Source of the DNA: Liolophura sinensis
Taxonomy: Eukaryota > Mollusca > Polyplacophora > Chitonida > Chitonidae
Length of the DNA stretch: 64,000 nucleotides
Reading direction: 5' to 3'
Assembly (NCBI RefSeq): GCF_032854445.1
Contig: NC_088306.1
Location: 26,013,764 to 26,077,763 of the forward strand
This document shows positions 13,516 to 25,389 of the stretch, one piece after another. Position numbers and translations under genes: made by a program. The notes under the pieces are model-generated. The model saw nothing but the letters and a program-made list of their open reading frames with translations, ran no database searches and was not told the DNA's origin. Numbering within the stretch: position 1 is the first letter of the stretch; each line of letters opens with the position of its first letter.

Positions 13516-13600
13516 TTATTTATTTTTTGGAATGATGTTTTATGCCGTACTCAAGACTATTTCACGTATATGACGGCGGCCAGCATTATGGTGGGAGTAC
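13516..13600 (-). mobile_element. SINE-A 3' fragment
   Basis: Plus strand reads tgttttatgccgtactcaag, then the cgacggcggccagcattatg core, and stops at gtgggag. A weakly similar patch (gtaaaccaccc, accttcg) follows at about 13690-13715 and may be an eroded SINE-C piece. Confidence 0.75.
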
Positions 13601-14214
13601 AGTCTTAATTGTCCATGTACTAGTGTTAGGTGGAAGAGCTCTAGAGAAAATCTTACTTATTTTGCTGGGGTCAGGTTTATGGATGGCGAGACCGGGGTAA
13701 ACCACCCACCTTCGCCGCGCACTGTTGAATTAAAGCGAGTCTCTATTCGTCTGTCCTAGTTTTTACATATATGAAATCGTTAGTTAGAATTTGCTGCAGG
13801 ACCTCGTCAGTCTTATTCGGAGTATCGCTGATTTGCTTATCTGCCATTTGCCTTTACGATTACAACAATAATTGCCAGAGATAGGTGGAAGGTTAGGATT
13901 TGGACACAACAGGGTCGGAAAACCGCTTCCACGAAATAACTTATAACATTTACCCAACACTCGAACTCACCCTTAAAAAAGTGGTCTTTCAAAACAGATA
14001 TAAATTTCAACTGGCCCATAACACAAAAGCCGATTTCGGCTATGCTCCCCTTAATCCAAATTGTTAACCTCCGGAACTAGAACCGCTAGAGGGGTCTTCG
14101 TGACAGAGGTGATATTACCTCTTATAGAATGCCAGGCTGTTCATGTTTCCACCTTAAATAATAAACTGTTACTGTAGTTAACTTGTATAATCCTTGTAAA
14201 AAGCTAAATCCAAA
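13601..14214. other. Non-coding DNA
   Basis: No supported feature apart from the possible SINE-C scrap noted for the preceding SINE-A fragment. Confidence 0.35.
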
Positions 14215-14466
14215 TACTCAACAATTTTTCAGTCATATGACTTAGGGTGTATGTAGTGTGCCTCCTTGTTGCAGGACGGACTTCCATCGCTCTTTTATCT
14301 AGTGCTGCTTCACTGAGACGACTTACTGAAGGCAAGTAGTCCGCCTCGCCTGAACAATTATACCGATACGGGTCAACCAGTCGTTGCACTATCCCCTTCA
14401 TAGTGAACGCCAAGCGAGGAAGTTACAACTTCCTCTTTTAAAGTCTTAGGTGTGACTCGACCCAGG
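14215..14466 (-). mobile_element. SINE-B (variant body) copy, head missing
   Basis: It is the reverse complement of most of the full-length copy at 46604-46981: the shared parts include gaggaagttacaacttcctc, the cactgagacgacttac segment, tcttttatctagtgctgctt and the tcagtcatatgac tail. It stops at gactcgacccagg, inside the B-box region, right before the LINE remnant. Confidence 0.85.
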
Positions 14467-14475
14467 TGATGATGA

Positions 14476-16073
14476 TCCTGGTCAATATGTCACGACATAC
14501 TTGAAGCCATGTTCACTGCGGCCAATAACTCTATTCCAAAGTCATCTGGAGTAGTCCATTCCAAGATGCCGGTGCCGTGGTGGACGGATGAGTGCTCAGC
14601 AGCCATCAAAGAGGGACAGCGCCGGAATAACCGAGCGCTACCGACTATATTAATGGAGGACATCATATTATATAAGAAAGTCAAAGCTATCGCACAGCGC
14701 TCCATCAAGCAAACGCAGAAAGAATGCTGGCGAAAGTTCTGTTCTCGTCTTAATGACAAGTCTACCATCAAATCTGTGTGGAACAAAGTTAACTCCATTA
14801 AAGGTAAAATAGCTAAAGGTAATATTCCCACAATTATATCTGACGGGGTAGAAAATGTGTCCAATGAGGACAAAGGTAATGTACTGGTTGATGCGTTCTC
14901 CTTTGTGTCCAGTTCGGACAACTATAATCCAGAATTTATCCCACATAAAAATGATGTTGAAGAAATGAACCCTTTGAACAATATAGCTTTTGATGACATG
15001 CCTATTCATGAAGACTTTAGTATTACAGAACTGAGACAAGCTTTATCTTCGCATGCAGATTCTTCCCCTGCAGAAGACGCCATAGCGTATTCAATTTGCC
15101 TGAGCGCTGTGTTAACACTTTACCTTTATTGTACGATACTATATGGTCAAACATGAGGTTGCCGTCAACCTGGAAGAGAGCTGTAGTCATTCCGGTCCCT
15201 AAGTCTGGAAAAGATTAGTCTCTATCATCTTATCGGCCCATAGCTCTAACGTCGTGCATCTGCAAAACCATGGAAAGAATGATCAATTCCCGGTTAGTGT
15301 ATTTCCTTAAAAAAAAATAATGTTCTGTCCTCTGTGCAGAGTGGATTTCGGTCGGACAGATGCAACTTGAAACCGACATACGAAATTGTTTTTCTGCTAA
15401 AGAATATTTGTTTGCTGCATTTTTAGACGTTGAAAAGGCGTATGACATGGTGTTGAGGACGGGTGTATTAATGAAACTAAAGGATATTGGTATAAGTGGG
15501 AAAATGCTAAGATGGATAAAAGATTTTTTAACTGATCGTTTTATTCAAGTTCGTGTCGGTAGGCATTTTTCTCAGCTACGCCCTGTAGACAATGGGGTGC
15601 CACAGGGGAGTGTTTTATCACCCACTCTTTTTAATATAGCCATTAATGATCTGTACAAAGCTATAACTCCTAAGCTTAATTGTTCGTTATTTGCTGATGA
15701 TAGAGCTCTATGGATTCCTGTTCGAAACGTCAATGTTTGTAGGAGATATATCCGGCGAGGAATATATGCCATCATGGAATGGAGCAATAAATGGGGATTT
15801 AAAGTTTCGTCTGCTAAGACTGAAGGGGTTATCTTTACAAAGAAGTCGGATAAAGAGGTGCTTGTCAAACTCAACAATTTGCCCGTTAAAATATCCAAAT
15901 CTTTCAAGTATCTTGGGGTTATACTTGTCAGGCATTTAACTCGGAAAATCTTCAGTGAAAATTCTTCATTGCGAGCTCTGGGCATTAAGCGGATTAACAC
16001 AAAATACATTTTATGTCCCAGGAACAACCACAATAAGGTATTTCAGGCAGTTGCCAATTTTTTAACCCGTTGA
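14476..16073 (+). pseudogene. Dead 5'-truncated non-LTR retrotransposon (jockey/I-like LINE) with RT domain
   Basis: The first open segment (14509-15156) encodes the linker between endonuclease and reverse transcriptase of this class: PWWTDEC, then a basic Arg/Lys-rich stretch, WRKFC, and VWNKVNSIKGK. The frame then changes near 15090. The RT N-terminus (WKRAVVIPVPKSG, then SYRPIAL) continues in another frame, is interrupted by TAG at 15216-15218, and shifts again in the A-run near 15309-15319. The last segment (15360-16073) carries RT palm motifs: AFLDVEKAYD (first catalytic Asp at residue 23), VPQGSVLSP (80-88), FADD (catalytic Asp pair at 113-114) and YLGVIL. The endonuclease domain and the 3' end are missing, and homology fades after YLGVIL. 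With several frameshifts and a stop it cannot make an active enzyme. The FADDxALW signature suggests the I/Nimb or jockey group; the clade is not certain. Confidence 0.88.
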
Positions 16074-16189
16074 TATAGTAAAATAACGAAAAGTAACAGA
16101 GGAAATGTCAGCAAGCAAACTCAGTACCACGTAGAGTTGTGGCATGTATCGCCCATTCGGGGCGGAAAACAAAATACCTGTTTTTTTTT

Positions 16190-16490
16190 TTAAAGAAAAG
16201 CCCTTTGGTTTCTTCACATTGTGGAGCCATATTGCAGATTAAAATAACATTTACTTATGCTGTAGCGCCATATTGCTGTACGAAAGAAGTGGTTTCCTCA
16301 TGTTGTAATGCTATGTTGCTCTTCCAAAGCAACGTGGTTTCCTCTTGCTGCTCGAAGAAAATGTCGCATCTTTACGTACGCATTGTAACGCCATATTGTT
16401 GTATCAACAAAGAGGTGTCCTAATATCATGGAGTCATGATACTGTACGAAGAAAAGCCATATTGTTTCTTCATATTGTTGTCACTTAGCA
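16190..16490. repeat. Degenerate tandem array, unit about 55-60 bp
   Basis: Four to six diverged copies share the phrases gccatattgctgta, aaagaagtggtttcctcat and a gttgtaa- start. Copies are 60-80% alike by eye. No coding frame. Confidence 0.6.
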
Positions 16491-17749
16491 GTACTAAATA
16501 TATGAAGCTAAAGAGCCTGGCCAATTAAGGTATGGTAACAAAAGATACTTGGGAGATGTGGCTATGGCTGGTTGTCGAAAGACAAACCGGGTGTTGAAAA
16601 CCAAAACAAAACAAAAACCTTCGTGGAAATTTAAATGTCGGAAACAATGCCGGACAGCGATGAAAGGAAAATTGCGTGCATTGTCGACGGCACTAGCACG
16701 ACCCCGTAGTAGTGTATATACAGCCAAGTTGTGTTTACTGTCGCTTTCATATAGTATAGTGGACGAACTCAATGGTACACTGTGTTCGGATAAAGCGTAA
16801 TTAAATTCGCTGTCAAGCCATTGTCCGGTGTAATACCTAGTGGATAATGGGCCTATTTACACTCACAAGACCAGGCAGTCCTTTGAAAGCGTACAAAACA
16901 CTTTTATAGGATCGGAGTCATTAATACCATTGAAAGCAGACAATGGGTGCCTTAGAGTTCGGTGACAATAAGTGAGTAAGGGTACACTGGGCTGGTGTGA
17001 TAGGTAGTCCACAATTCTACTCAAAACATACCCTTAATCAATAAGACAGCCTGTGTGTTTGCCACGCTTAGAGGTCGTGCTTAGGTCAAAATTAACAAGG
17101 ATTATCACGACTTGTCCAGCTTTTAGCATCATTTACTCTTGGGGCGGCGCATCATGTAATAGTCTATCAGAACAATGAGGTTCTGGAAGAGGGGTAATGG
17201 TTAAAGGAAATCTGAAATCATCTTTTGTCATATGACTGCCATGTTTCGAACAATTTTTGCATCTCTGAATGTAACCTAATGTACGGATTTTTTGTCTGAA
17301 GCATAAATTACTATAATAATTATTATTAGTGTTGCTGTAATATTATTTTATGATTATTATTATTGCTGTTATTATTACAATGAGAATGAATCAAGAAAAA
17401 TTATGACTCAATCCCCCATCGACAATAAGAAGGAGTAATGAAGATATGGATGACTGAGTGCGTCAAACGTCAGTTGAATGAAAGTACGGACTTACTGATT
17501 TACTGATCTATCGATTGATTGATTGATTTGGAGAACAAATTTCAAAGCGCAGAAAACCAGGAATGTATGATTTGAAAAATGAACCAATTTCACAGTTATT
17601 ACCATAGGGTTGTACAGAGCTCTATTGCAAATAAGAACAAATTTAACACCATGATCCCTTTAGCTCTTCAGTGAAAGTATGTCCGTTTTTTTTACTTAGA
17701 TTTGTAGGAAAAGGGATAGGAAACCATAAAGCGAAGTCAGTTAAGTTAA
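16491..17749. other. Non-coding DNA
   Basis: No gene. Low-complexity patches: AT-rich with tattatt repeats at about 17315-17380 and (GATT)n at about 17508-17528. Confidence 0.35.
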
Positions 17750-18110
17750 AGTACCGATTACTGCCAATGTGATGATTCTTATTTGATCACATATAACCGA
17801 TGAAATATGGCCACACATAATTGGTTTCAGATCACATCGGTGAATACGAGCACGTAACAATGTTGTAATTGGTATTTGCTCTCACGTAAACGGGAAAATA
17901 CAGTGACTTGACACGCACTGTGGTAATTCGCATGTAGTCACTTAATAATTGGTGAAATATAGCCACTTAACAATGTGATAATTGGTACATGCTCAAAGGG
18001 AGGAAATGAAAAGCGATCCGCATTCATAGTATGATGATTGGTATCTTGTCACATACAAATGGTGAAAAACTTACTTGCTGGGTGAGTGCTTGAGGTTTAC
18101 CGTCGTACTT
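17750..18110. repeat. Degenerate tandem array related to Rep-2
   Basis: Five or so diverged copies, period about 55-60 bp, share gtgataattggta, ctcacat, taaccggtgaaata and gccacttaacaat. The same phrases occur once each at the start of Rep-2 copies at 57175 and, inverted, at about 21830-21893. Confidence 0.6.
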
Positions 18111-18400
18111 AACAATTTTGCCACTTAGTTTAACATTGTGATTATTTTGGTATTTTACCAAACGCGACACTAAAAATATACGGCCATTTTACGTACCAGT
18201 AGTTATATTTTCAGCCAAGGTCATACATGTATTTCTGTCTGTTCGATGTAGTACTTTATCGGTTGCTTAGAAAAAACGTTGTTTAACATACAATTGTTTG
18301 TCGTAGATCCTGTACATTGTGTTGCAAAATCACACGATTTAAGGATTCGCCTGTTTAATATTTTACGGAACAGTAAACCATTATCTGGGTCATGATTTAT

Positions 18401-18615
18401 TGTTTTATTTATTTCATTCAAGATTTACTCCGTCCTCAAGAATATTTCACTCACATACGACGGTTGCCACGTTATGGGGAAGACTGACCGGATACTATAT
18501 ATTTTTTTTGCTGATGTACTCTATGTATATATGTCAAATGATCTATTTGATTTATTAATTTATTTCATTGGTGTTTTTAGGCTGGACGGAAGAATATTCA
18601 TATGTATGGTTGACG
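18401..18615 (-). mobile_element. Two SINE-A 3' fragments
   Basis: 18401-18492 reads cctcaagaatatttcac and a variant of the cagcattatgg core. 18545-18615 carries a second, shorter piece (ttatttcattggtgttttt, then gaagaatattc). Both are old and truncated. Confidence 0.6.
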
Positions 18616-19691
18616 AGTAATATACAAATGTCTGCATTCACGACAATAGATCTCTGATTTCGTGTGCGAGCAGTCGAGAGTTGCGCTCCCACAATTTACG
18701 CAACTGAGTTACGTCCCCTCTCTTGAAAACTTGTTTGAATCTGACTCGTCGATAGTCCAACGAAAATAGAACAAACGCCATTTTATAAGCCGTTACTTTT
18801 AGTCGAATTCAACAACAGTGTTTTTCCGGTTTCGTCCAACAATTCCGAATCCGACCATGTCCATACGACAAATCACATCTTAGGAAAGCAGTTTTACTGA
18901 ATACAACTCTATAAAACTTCAACTTTCTCAGTTCACCACTGTAACTTTTTTGTACTCTCTCCACATGTTTCTTATATATGACAAGCCAGTACATCTCCCC
19001 GCCAACTCCCCTCAGAAAAGGACAGCAATCTCATCGTTTATTAACAAAACACATCGGTCATCACTGTCATCCGTGTGACAGGTTACGGGTGAAAAGCCGT
19101 TCTAATAAATCAATGGGGCTGGCTTTTTATCGGGAATTACCCTGAGATGGACGAACGTTAAGGCTGATACCCGATAGCGCTTAACTCCGAACTACCTTTG
19201 GGGGTGGTGAAAAAAGCACCCCCTTGGCGTTATTGTAGCCGACTGATTGGCAATTGTTCACCACCTGCGCTGGATTACTTTGTATCTTTATGTTTCACAT
19301 CGTGCTCCCTAATAAACCTTTCTAGTCAGAGACACAATCCTGACAAGGTATGGCAATCGACGGACCGATTAAACGCCTCCCGTCAACAGCGTGCGACATT
19401 TGTCCGGGTGAGAAATTGGCAATATCATCGAGGTTATTAACATATGGGACTTGTCAGCATCTGTGCCAGTATTTTAGATTCTCGATTTTAGCTGTCATTC
19501 ACCGGGCAAAAATATAATAATTTTTTTTAAATTTATTTCGCGGAATGTTGCTTATTCTTGTTGTCAACTCGAAATTGTCAGTTATATATTAACCTTCAGT
19601 CTGGCAAAGCTTTGACAGGCTTAAGTTTGTTGTACATGTAACTACAGTATCCGACACAGACCGCTTCAGTGGCTTAAGGGTTAGATCGTGC
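18616..19691. other. Unique island, no recognised gene
   Basis: Non-repetitive, GC-balanced DNA from about 18650 to 19445. It includes caattgttcaccacctgcgc (19250-19269), where a Sox-like CAATTGTT adjoins a CACCTG E-box. No recognisable protein. Possible enhancer by composition only. Confidence 0.35.
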
Positions 19692-20063
19692 ACCTCGAAA
19701 TCGGGAGACCCAAGATCAAAGTCTGGAGACCCAGAATCAAAGTTGGGAGACCAAAGATCAAAATCTGGAAACCCAGAATCAAAGTTGGGAGACCCAAGAT
19801 CAAAGCCTGGAGCCCTGGAATCAGTCGGGAGACCTGGGATCAATGTCTGAAGACCAGGAATCAAAGTCAGGAGTCCCGGGATCAGACTCTGTAGATCCGA
19901 AATCAAAGTCTGAAGACCAGGAATCAAAGTCAGGAGTCCCGGGATCAGACTCTGGAGATCCGAAATCAAAGTCAGGATTCCCGGAATCAGACTCTGGAGA
20001 TCCGAAATCAAAGTCGGGAGCCCCGGGACCAAAGTCTGGAGACACGGAATCAAAGTCGAGAAT
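19692..20063. repeat. Minisatellite, 21-bp unit, about 17 copies
   Basis: Units around gagacccaagatcaaagtct repeat every 21 bases, with some 20- and 22-base units. Positions 19850-19975 show a 63-bp higher-order period of three units. Because 21 is a multiple of 3, long frames stay open on both strands (for example a heptad-like PGLxTLI product on the minus strand); these are repeat artefacts. Confidence 0.95.
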
Positions 20064-20068
20064 ATACA

Positions 20069-20090
20069 TAGATATATATATATATATATT
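20069..20090. repeat. TA microsatellite
   Basis: A short (TA)n run directly after the 21-bp minisatellite. Confidence 0.9.
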
Positions 20091-20202
20091 TCTTATAAAT
20101 AATAGTAATTAAAGTCTTATAATTAATAGTAATGCAAAAGATAACACGTGTGTTATTATTATGTGTACTGCACTGCAGTCGTACCAACTTTATACATGTA
20201 TA

Positions 20203-20243
20203 GGCCGTACGTGGGGAGATGTTCCAGCAACCTGCGGATGATC
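20203..20243 (+). mobile_element. SINE-A fragment next to microsatellite
   Basis: ggccgtacgtggggagatgt, then cagcaacctgcggatgatc, matches the SINE-A body and is cut off by the adjacent CT tract. Confidence 0.75.
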
Positions 20244-20254
20244 ATTTCTTCCTC

Positions 20255-20380
<126 letters not shown>

Positions 20381-21785
20381 GATGAATGTGGGTTAGAATC
20401 GCAGTATATGTTCTATGCAAGTGGATCGGTGATAGGGTCTTCTGTTGTGAGCTCAGAGTACGTGCTATGAACATAGATCGCTAACTTCGATACTATGGCC
20501 ATCAATACAAGCCTCGATTGTCAGCGATTCTTCCCAGGCTTTTGAGTGGGGCGTGAATGTTGTACAACACGACCGGGCAAATTATCTCTGTAGTCGCCGG
20601 TCCCTCGGGGAAAGTGTTAACAAACAGAAACAAATGATCGAAATTAACTCGCATCAGACCTGACAACGTGCCCTGGCGAGGTATCTGTCTAATACGACAC
20701 CTCAACCCCCACCCCCATCCCCTATAACCCCTACCCCATCCTCGTCCATCATCCCCTGTGATAACGGCTGTTTATTTAGACTCATTCTCTAGCTGTATTG
20801 TTTGTAAGGGCTCCGGCGGATTGCCGGCAATGGGGAAACTGTATTATAAAGATACGGTTGGTTTTGAAACCGGATCGCTTCCGATGCGCTATTAAAGCTT
20901 CATTTGTTTTGTTGTAGAGCGGTCCCCTCGGAGCAAGGACTCGCGTGAGGGCAAAGGCGCATTGTTGCCCAGGCTCGCAATCCGCCACCCCGATCCCGTC
21001 ACCCAGGGAGTTGGATCCACCATAGATAGCGCTAATTGATTGCAACACATTCTTCAAACCATAAATGACCTTTAGCGAGTAGAATCGCAATTCCTGTGCT
21101 AACCGCTAACGGATTCTATGTCCCGTTTAATTGATTCTACCATTTTTGTCATTATTCCACATGGGTTGAAAGGCTATACAGGCTTCTATTGGTGATACCT
21201 TACATGTTTCTTCTTGCATTCGTGTATGTCTGATCAAATCGTGAGGGCGGTATTTGATTCCGATAAACGAACGTTCACGGCGCTGACCGACGAATGGCCT
21301 TTGTACGAGAATATTAATTGGAAAGGGCAAGATTATTATGCTTAATGGAATGGTGGACCACTGGCCAACACATTTGCCTGGGAAGTGGATATAAGACAAA
21401 TACACAACGGGCTATCTACAAGAGATTAAAGGCCATTCTATACCTCTTACACAACGCTGCCAAAGAGCTAAGCGCTCAGGAGTATAGTTTTGTGTATTTT
21501 TCCAAGTCAGTCGGCTTTTTCGTTTCTTGAATCTGAACAAGACGCCGTTTTCTTCCAATCTAATTATAAGGCTGATTTAAATCTAGTATAAATGGCATGA
21601 CTAATGAGCAGTACAAATGCATGAATCGTCTTCAATAACCAAACGTTAACATCTTAATGTCTTTAAAACACTTATATGCTGGACTGTAACGCCTGTAACG
21701 CAAATAGAGGTAGAGAAGCCTGCTTGCTTATATTTTCTTTTAGTTATATAATCTAAAGGGTAGTATATTATAAAATTTGAAGACC
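20381..21785. other. Unique GC-balanced island (about 20460-21530)
   Basis: Non-repetitive DNA. Visible signals are CATTGTT (20960-20966, Sox-type), taattgattg (21033-21042, homeodomain/Pbx-type) and the C-tract described separately. Short open frames on both strands (such as 20782-21090 minus) resemble nothing known. Best read as non-coding, perhaps regulatory. Confidence 0.4.
20706..20737 (-). other. Potential G-quadruplex on the minus strand
   Basis: Five runs of four or five C separated by 1-5 bases on the plus strand give five G-runs on the minus strand, meeting the usual G4 pattern with spare runs. Confidence 0.7.
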
Positions 21786-21925
21786 GCACATATTTTCAGT
21801 GGCATGGCTGTGGATGAGTGATAAACTGAGGTAAATTGACGAGAGGTCATATTTCACAGCTTACATGTGACCATTTGTCAACTATGACTCAATCGTCACT
21901 GCTCTGGTTTTACTATTTATGTCAA
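21786..21925 (-). repeat. Rep-2 partial copy
   Basis: The reverse complement contains gttgacaaatggtcacatgt, then a gtgaaatatgacc stretch and cgtcaatttacctcag. It matches the 5' part of Rep-2 at 57175 at about three of four positions, and diverges after the cctcag. Confidence 0.6.
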
Positions 21926-22130
21926 ATCCTTTTATATAGAATATGCTTTCAGCGATACAGCACTCCTAAACTGGATTGTTCCTTGTTCTCTTGTGTTCTA
22001 TGAGTTGACATAAGCAGGTAGCTCACAAATCGTGGTCCCAAAGGTGTGAATATCAGGCCGCACATCTTCGAACCGAGTTACTTCAGGCGGAGAGACGGAA
22101 TCCCCGGATAGTATAGTTACTAGTAACAAT

Positions 22131-22262
22131 GATTTATTTATTTATTTGATTGATTTTTTTGCGTCAAACTCAAGAATTTTTCACCTATGCGATCAGCATT
22201 ATGATGGGAGGAAATCAAGGAGTACCCGGGGAAAACGATCATCCGCAATTTGCTGTCAGTCC
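22131..22262 (-). mobile_element. SINE-A copy, 5'-truncated
   Basis: Plus strand: (TTTA)n tail, tcaaactcaagaatttttca, the gatcagcattatgatgggag core and gatcatccgcaatttgctgt. The tRNA-like head is absent. Confidence 0.8.
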
Positions 22263-22319
22263 ACTCATAATAATGCTGATGACATAGTAATGCTGACGAA
22301 GAGTAATTGTGGTGCTTAT

Positions 22320-22440
22320 GGTTAATGGTGCAGGCCATGACAATGGTGGTGACGATGGTGATGAAGATGGCGATTGGGTTGATGGTAATACTGATTGCGA
22401 TGGTCGCGATAACGACGCTGATATGTATCTCAGATGCGCT
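22320..22440. repeat. Degenerate GAT/GGT trinucleotide-rich patch
   Basis: Imperfect (GATGGT)-like repetition. One frame gives an Asp/Gly-rich peptide with DxDxDG look-alikes, which follows from the trinucleotide and is not evidence of a calcium-binding protein. Confidence 0.5.
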
Positions 22441-22849
22441 CTTTACATCAAAAACAATAGATCAGACACAAGACGTCCAAAAGTGTCGCTTTCAATCTAG
22501 ACAGATTTGTTGGATGGTTTACCTGTGTATTAATGTTGCTCTCAACACTGTTTTGACAATATCGTAATTTCTTGTATCAGTCTGCTGCCGATGTAGAGCT
22601 ATTTATCGTGCTGTCTCACTGCAACGTCATGCCGAAGACACCCAGTCACAGTCCGCTGACACTTGGCAATACTTGAGCTTTGCCCATAAGCCCAAAGAAC
22701 ATGCGAAAACGTGACAATTCTGTTATCTTTTATAGAGTTTTATCAGGATGATGGATGTCATTTTGATTTAATTAACAATATTATCAATATTTGGCTTTTA
22801 CACTTTCCAGGTGAAACACAGATTTTAGAGCTGCATGAAAACTTGTTAC

Positions 22850-23152
22850 GAACCGGTAACTTACGGCACCTAATCTCCAGCGTTCGTCTCAGATCGGGCG
22901 AACTGGAATCAAGGCCGGGTCAGACCATATCCAACACTTTAAAATAGCACTTGCTGCTGTCTCGCTTGTCTTTCAGCACTAGTGTCAGTATGATGTGACT
23001 TGGAACGATGTCATGTCTGGTATGTTCTGCATAACAGTTCAGTGGCGGCAGCACTTTGGTGGCATGGAGTCGCCGTGCAGCAAGAAGACACAGTATATGA
23101 ACACACTCCTCGTTGTCACATGACTGAAAAAGTGTTAAGTATGACGTATAAC
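22850..23152 (+). mobile_element. SINE-B copy with eroded tRNA-like head
   Basis: A degenerate B-box region (ggaatcaaggccgggt) at about 22905-22920 is followed by the SINE-B body: gtgtcagtatgatgtgac, gtggcggcagcactttggtg and caagaagacacagtatatg. It ends in the gactgaaaaagtgttaagt tail. Confidence 0.8.
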
Positions 23153-24815
23153 CAGAAGTGTGCATACATACCAATCGCCAGCATTATAGGTCATTTGGTT
23201 AGACCCTTCTGCGAACAGGTCTCCCGCAAAAATTGGAGTTTGTTGGCTTGACAGGTAGAAACATGCATGTAGAGTTTTAGGTATGACCCTTTGCCAGCAG
23301 TTTATCGTTACAGAGTCGCACGATACACATTTCGATTCACACCCGTGGGTTATCCAGAGTAGAACCGTGTACTTACATATACAAGCATTTCTGTTACTGA
23401 AACTATATCAGGCTTCAGTCATTATGAGACCTATTTTGTAAATATCACAAGTAATAAGTAGACAAATGGAAGAGAAATGCTGCGTATGTGTGTAAAATGA
23501 ATGACTGAATGAATGACAAAACGAACGACTGAACGAACGATCATGACTTAACGCCACATCGGCAATAATTGCGCCATATCGTGACCTAGGGTGTGTGTAG
23601 AAGTGGAAAACACGCGTAGACAAGAACAAAAGTAACACCCTGAACGTAAATTACTTTATCCGATGTAAACGTACGTAATAGACCTACATGTATATAACCT
23701 GTATATAGAGAATTTGAAAAATTTACTCGTATTTCAGTTTTCCCCTTTAAACGGTAATGTATTGCTCATTGCAGCAAATGTGTCACAGTGCCATGATTTA
23801 ATATCAGAGCTAGGTATTAGAGCAACACAATGAGTGAACAATAGAGGACAATGGTAAAGGATGGCAACATATACAGGCTTTGTGTAGAGCTCAATGGGAC
23901 GTCTGCATTCTATGGCGGGGTATTGTCCACTAGAGTATACCTTAATCTACATGTGTATACTTGCCGTTGGTGTATACACCGGGGGTTTCTGTCGGATTTG
24001 TGGAAAACTTGGCCAAGATGTTACATGGTTTAATACTGGGCGCTGATAGCAGAAAGGCTCGTCCGCAGTCAGCTCACCGCATGTTTACAAAGACCCCGAC
24101 AATAGTCAGCCCATTGTACAATACATCGACTTTTCAACACAGTGTGTAATAACAGATGGCGGCGTAAAACCCTGAATAGATAGCGTACAAAGGAAAACCG
24201 GTTAAATAAAAACTGGGAAATATGACAAGCAAGCGGGGTAGTGTTATGGTACAATGGACGAACACAAAAACCTTTCAGGCATAAGTCAGTAGCCGTTGAA
24301 AGCTTTAGCGGGGAGGAAACAAAAGCTACCGGGCAACGCTCTAAAAGGTGAAACGCAGTCCCCGTGATGACGGCAAGAACACCTAGGCATCTACTGAGTC
24401 TATTCTTCCGCGGAGTCGTGTTAATAAATTAATTGTTTCCTGGCGTATCCATTATATATTATTGAAGTAAGTCTAGTGGAACATAATCCTTGTTAGCGTG
24501 TCTGTGCTATATACGTGTAATGAGTGTTCGGGTTCAGGCTTCTGAAAGCACAAATGTGTTAATGCGTGTAATATTGTCCTGAGGCAGCTTTACCGAATAG
24601 ATCAAGCGGTCGCGGATCTATCTCTTGTTTAACTGACGCAAATTGCTGGGTGAGCTATAAAAAAATTGTTTGAGGGTAGTTTTTTTTTAAACTGCGAGAA
24701 TCACGGGCTTATTCTACATTCAAACATCGTTGTGCTCAGCAATCTCTTAACAACCCACAAAATATCGTGTTGTTTCAAACTGAGTAGGGAGTTTTGGTGT
24801 CTTTGCAGTTGAAGA
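23153..24815. other. Non-coding DNA
   Basis: Unique, AT-rich; no gene or repeat I can support. A (GAATGACT)-like patch lies at about 23497-23540. Confidence 0.4.
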
Positions 24816-25185
24816 AGGGCCGTGGCCCACGGTTAGCGACGCTTCCTTTTCAATCGCCAGGACACACGAGATGCGGGTTCAACCCGGGTATTGGACATGG
24901 AATTTTCACATTTCCTCCACTTTCATTGCTTGTAGAATTCGGTGATAGGTCAACGACTCTTGAATGACAGATTTGGTAATCTGGCGTTCGTTGAAGACCA
25001 CTTGTCTTCCACCGATAAGGTGTGCATATCTTTACGTCACACGTGAGAAAGTTTGTAAGTAACATGTCAACGGTTGTTAGTTTACGCTTGGTTCTCCGAT
25101 TGCCTCCACCCATAAAACTGACCCTCATCGCAACATGTAAAAAAAGAACTTCAGTATTGTGTTAAGCAACGATCAAATAATATAA
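24816..25185 (+). mobile_element. SINE-C copy, near full length
   Basis: The tRNA-like head has an A-box-like stretch (gtggcccacggttagcg, about 24821-24837) and a B box (gcgggttcaacccggg, about 24873-24888). The body carries cttgtcttccaccgataagg, acgtcacacgtgagaaag and gtaagtaacatgtcaacggt. An A/T-rich tail ends the element. Confidence 0.8.
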
Positions 25186-25389
25186 AATAAACGAAATTAA
25201 GAGTAAAATATGTTTAATCAAGTAATATGGTATTCAAGACTGTAGTGTACGATCGTCTTATTCTGTCAGACTATTACTTGATTACCTATGCAGAAATAGG
25301 ACCTGCACAGAAGTTTTGAATGTGGTGGGGAAAAATGTCATTTGATATGTTCCCTTGGTATCTAAAGTGTCATTCATAAGGCACACATG

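Noticed and set aside
14490-15039. Minus-strand frames opposite the LINE
   Set aside because: They are shadows of the reverse-transcriptase reading frames.
19589-20112. Long frames on both strands in the 21-bp minisatellite
   Set aside because: The unit length is a multiple of 3 and lacks stops, so frames stay open by arithmetic; the peptides are pure repeats with no domain, start context or splice support.
22309-22500. Asp/Gly-rich frame resembling thrombospondin type 3 or EF-hand loops
   Set aside because: The peptide follows from a degenerate GATGGT trinucleotide-like patch, with no Cys spacing or adjoining domains; it also overlaps DNA next to a SINE.
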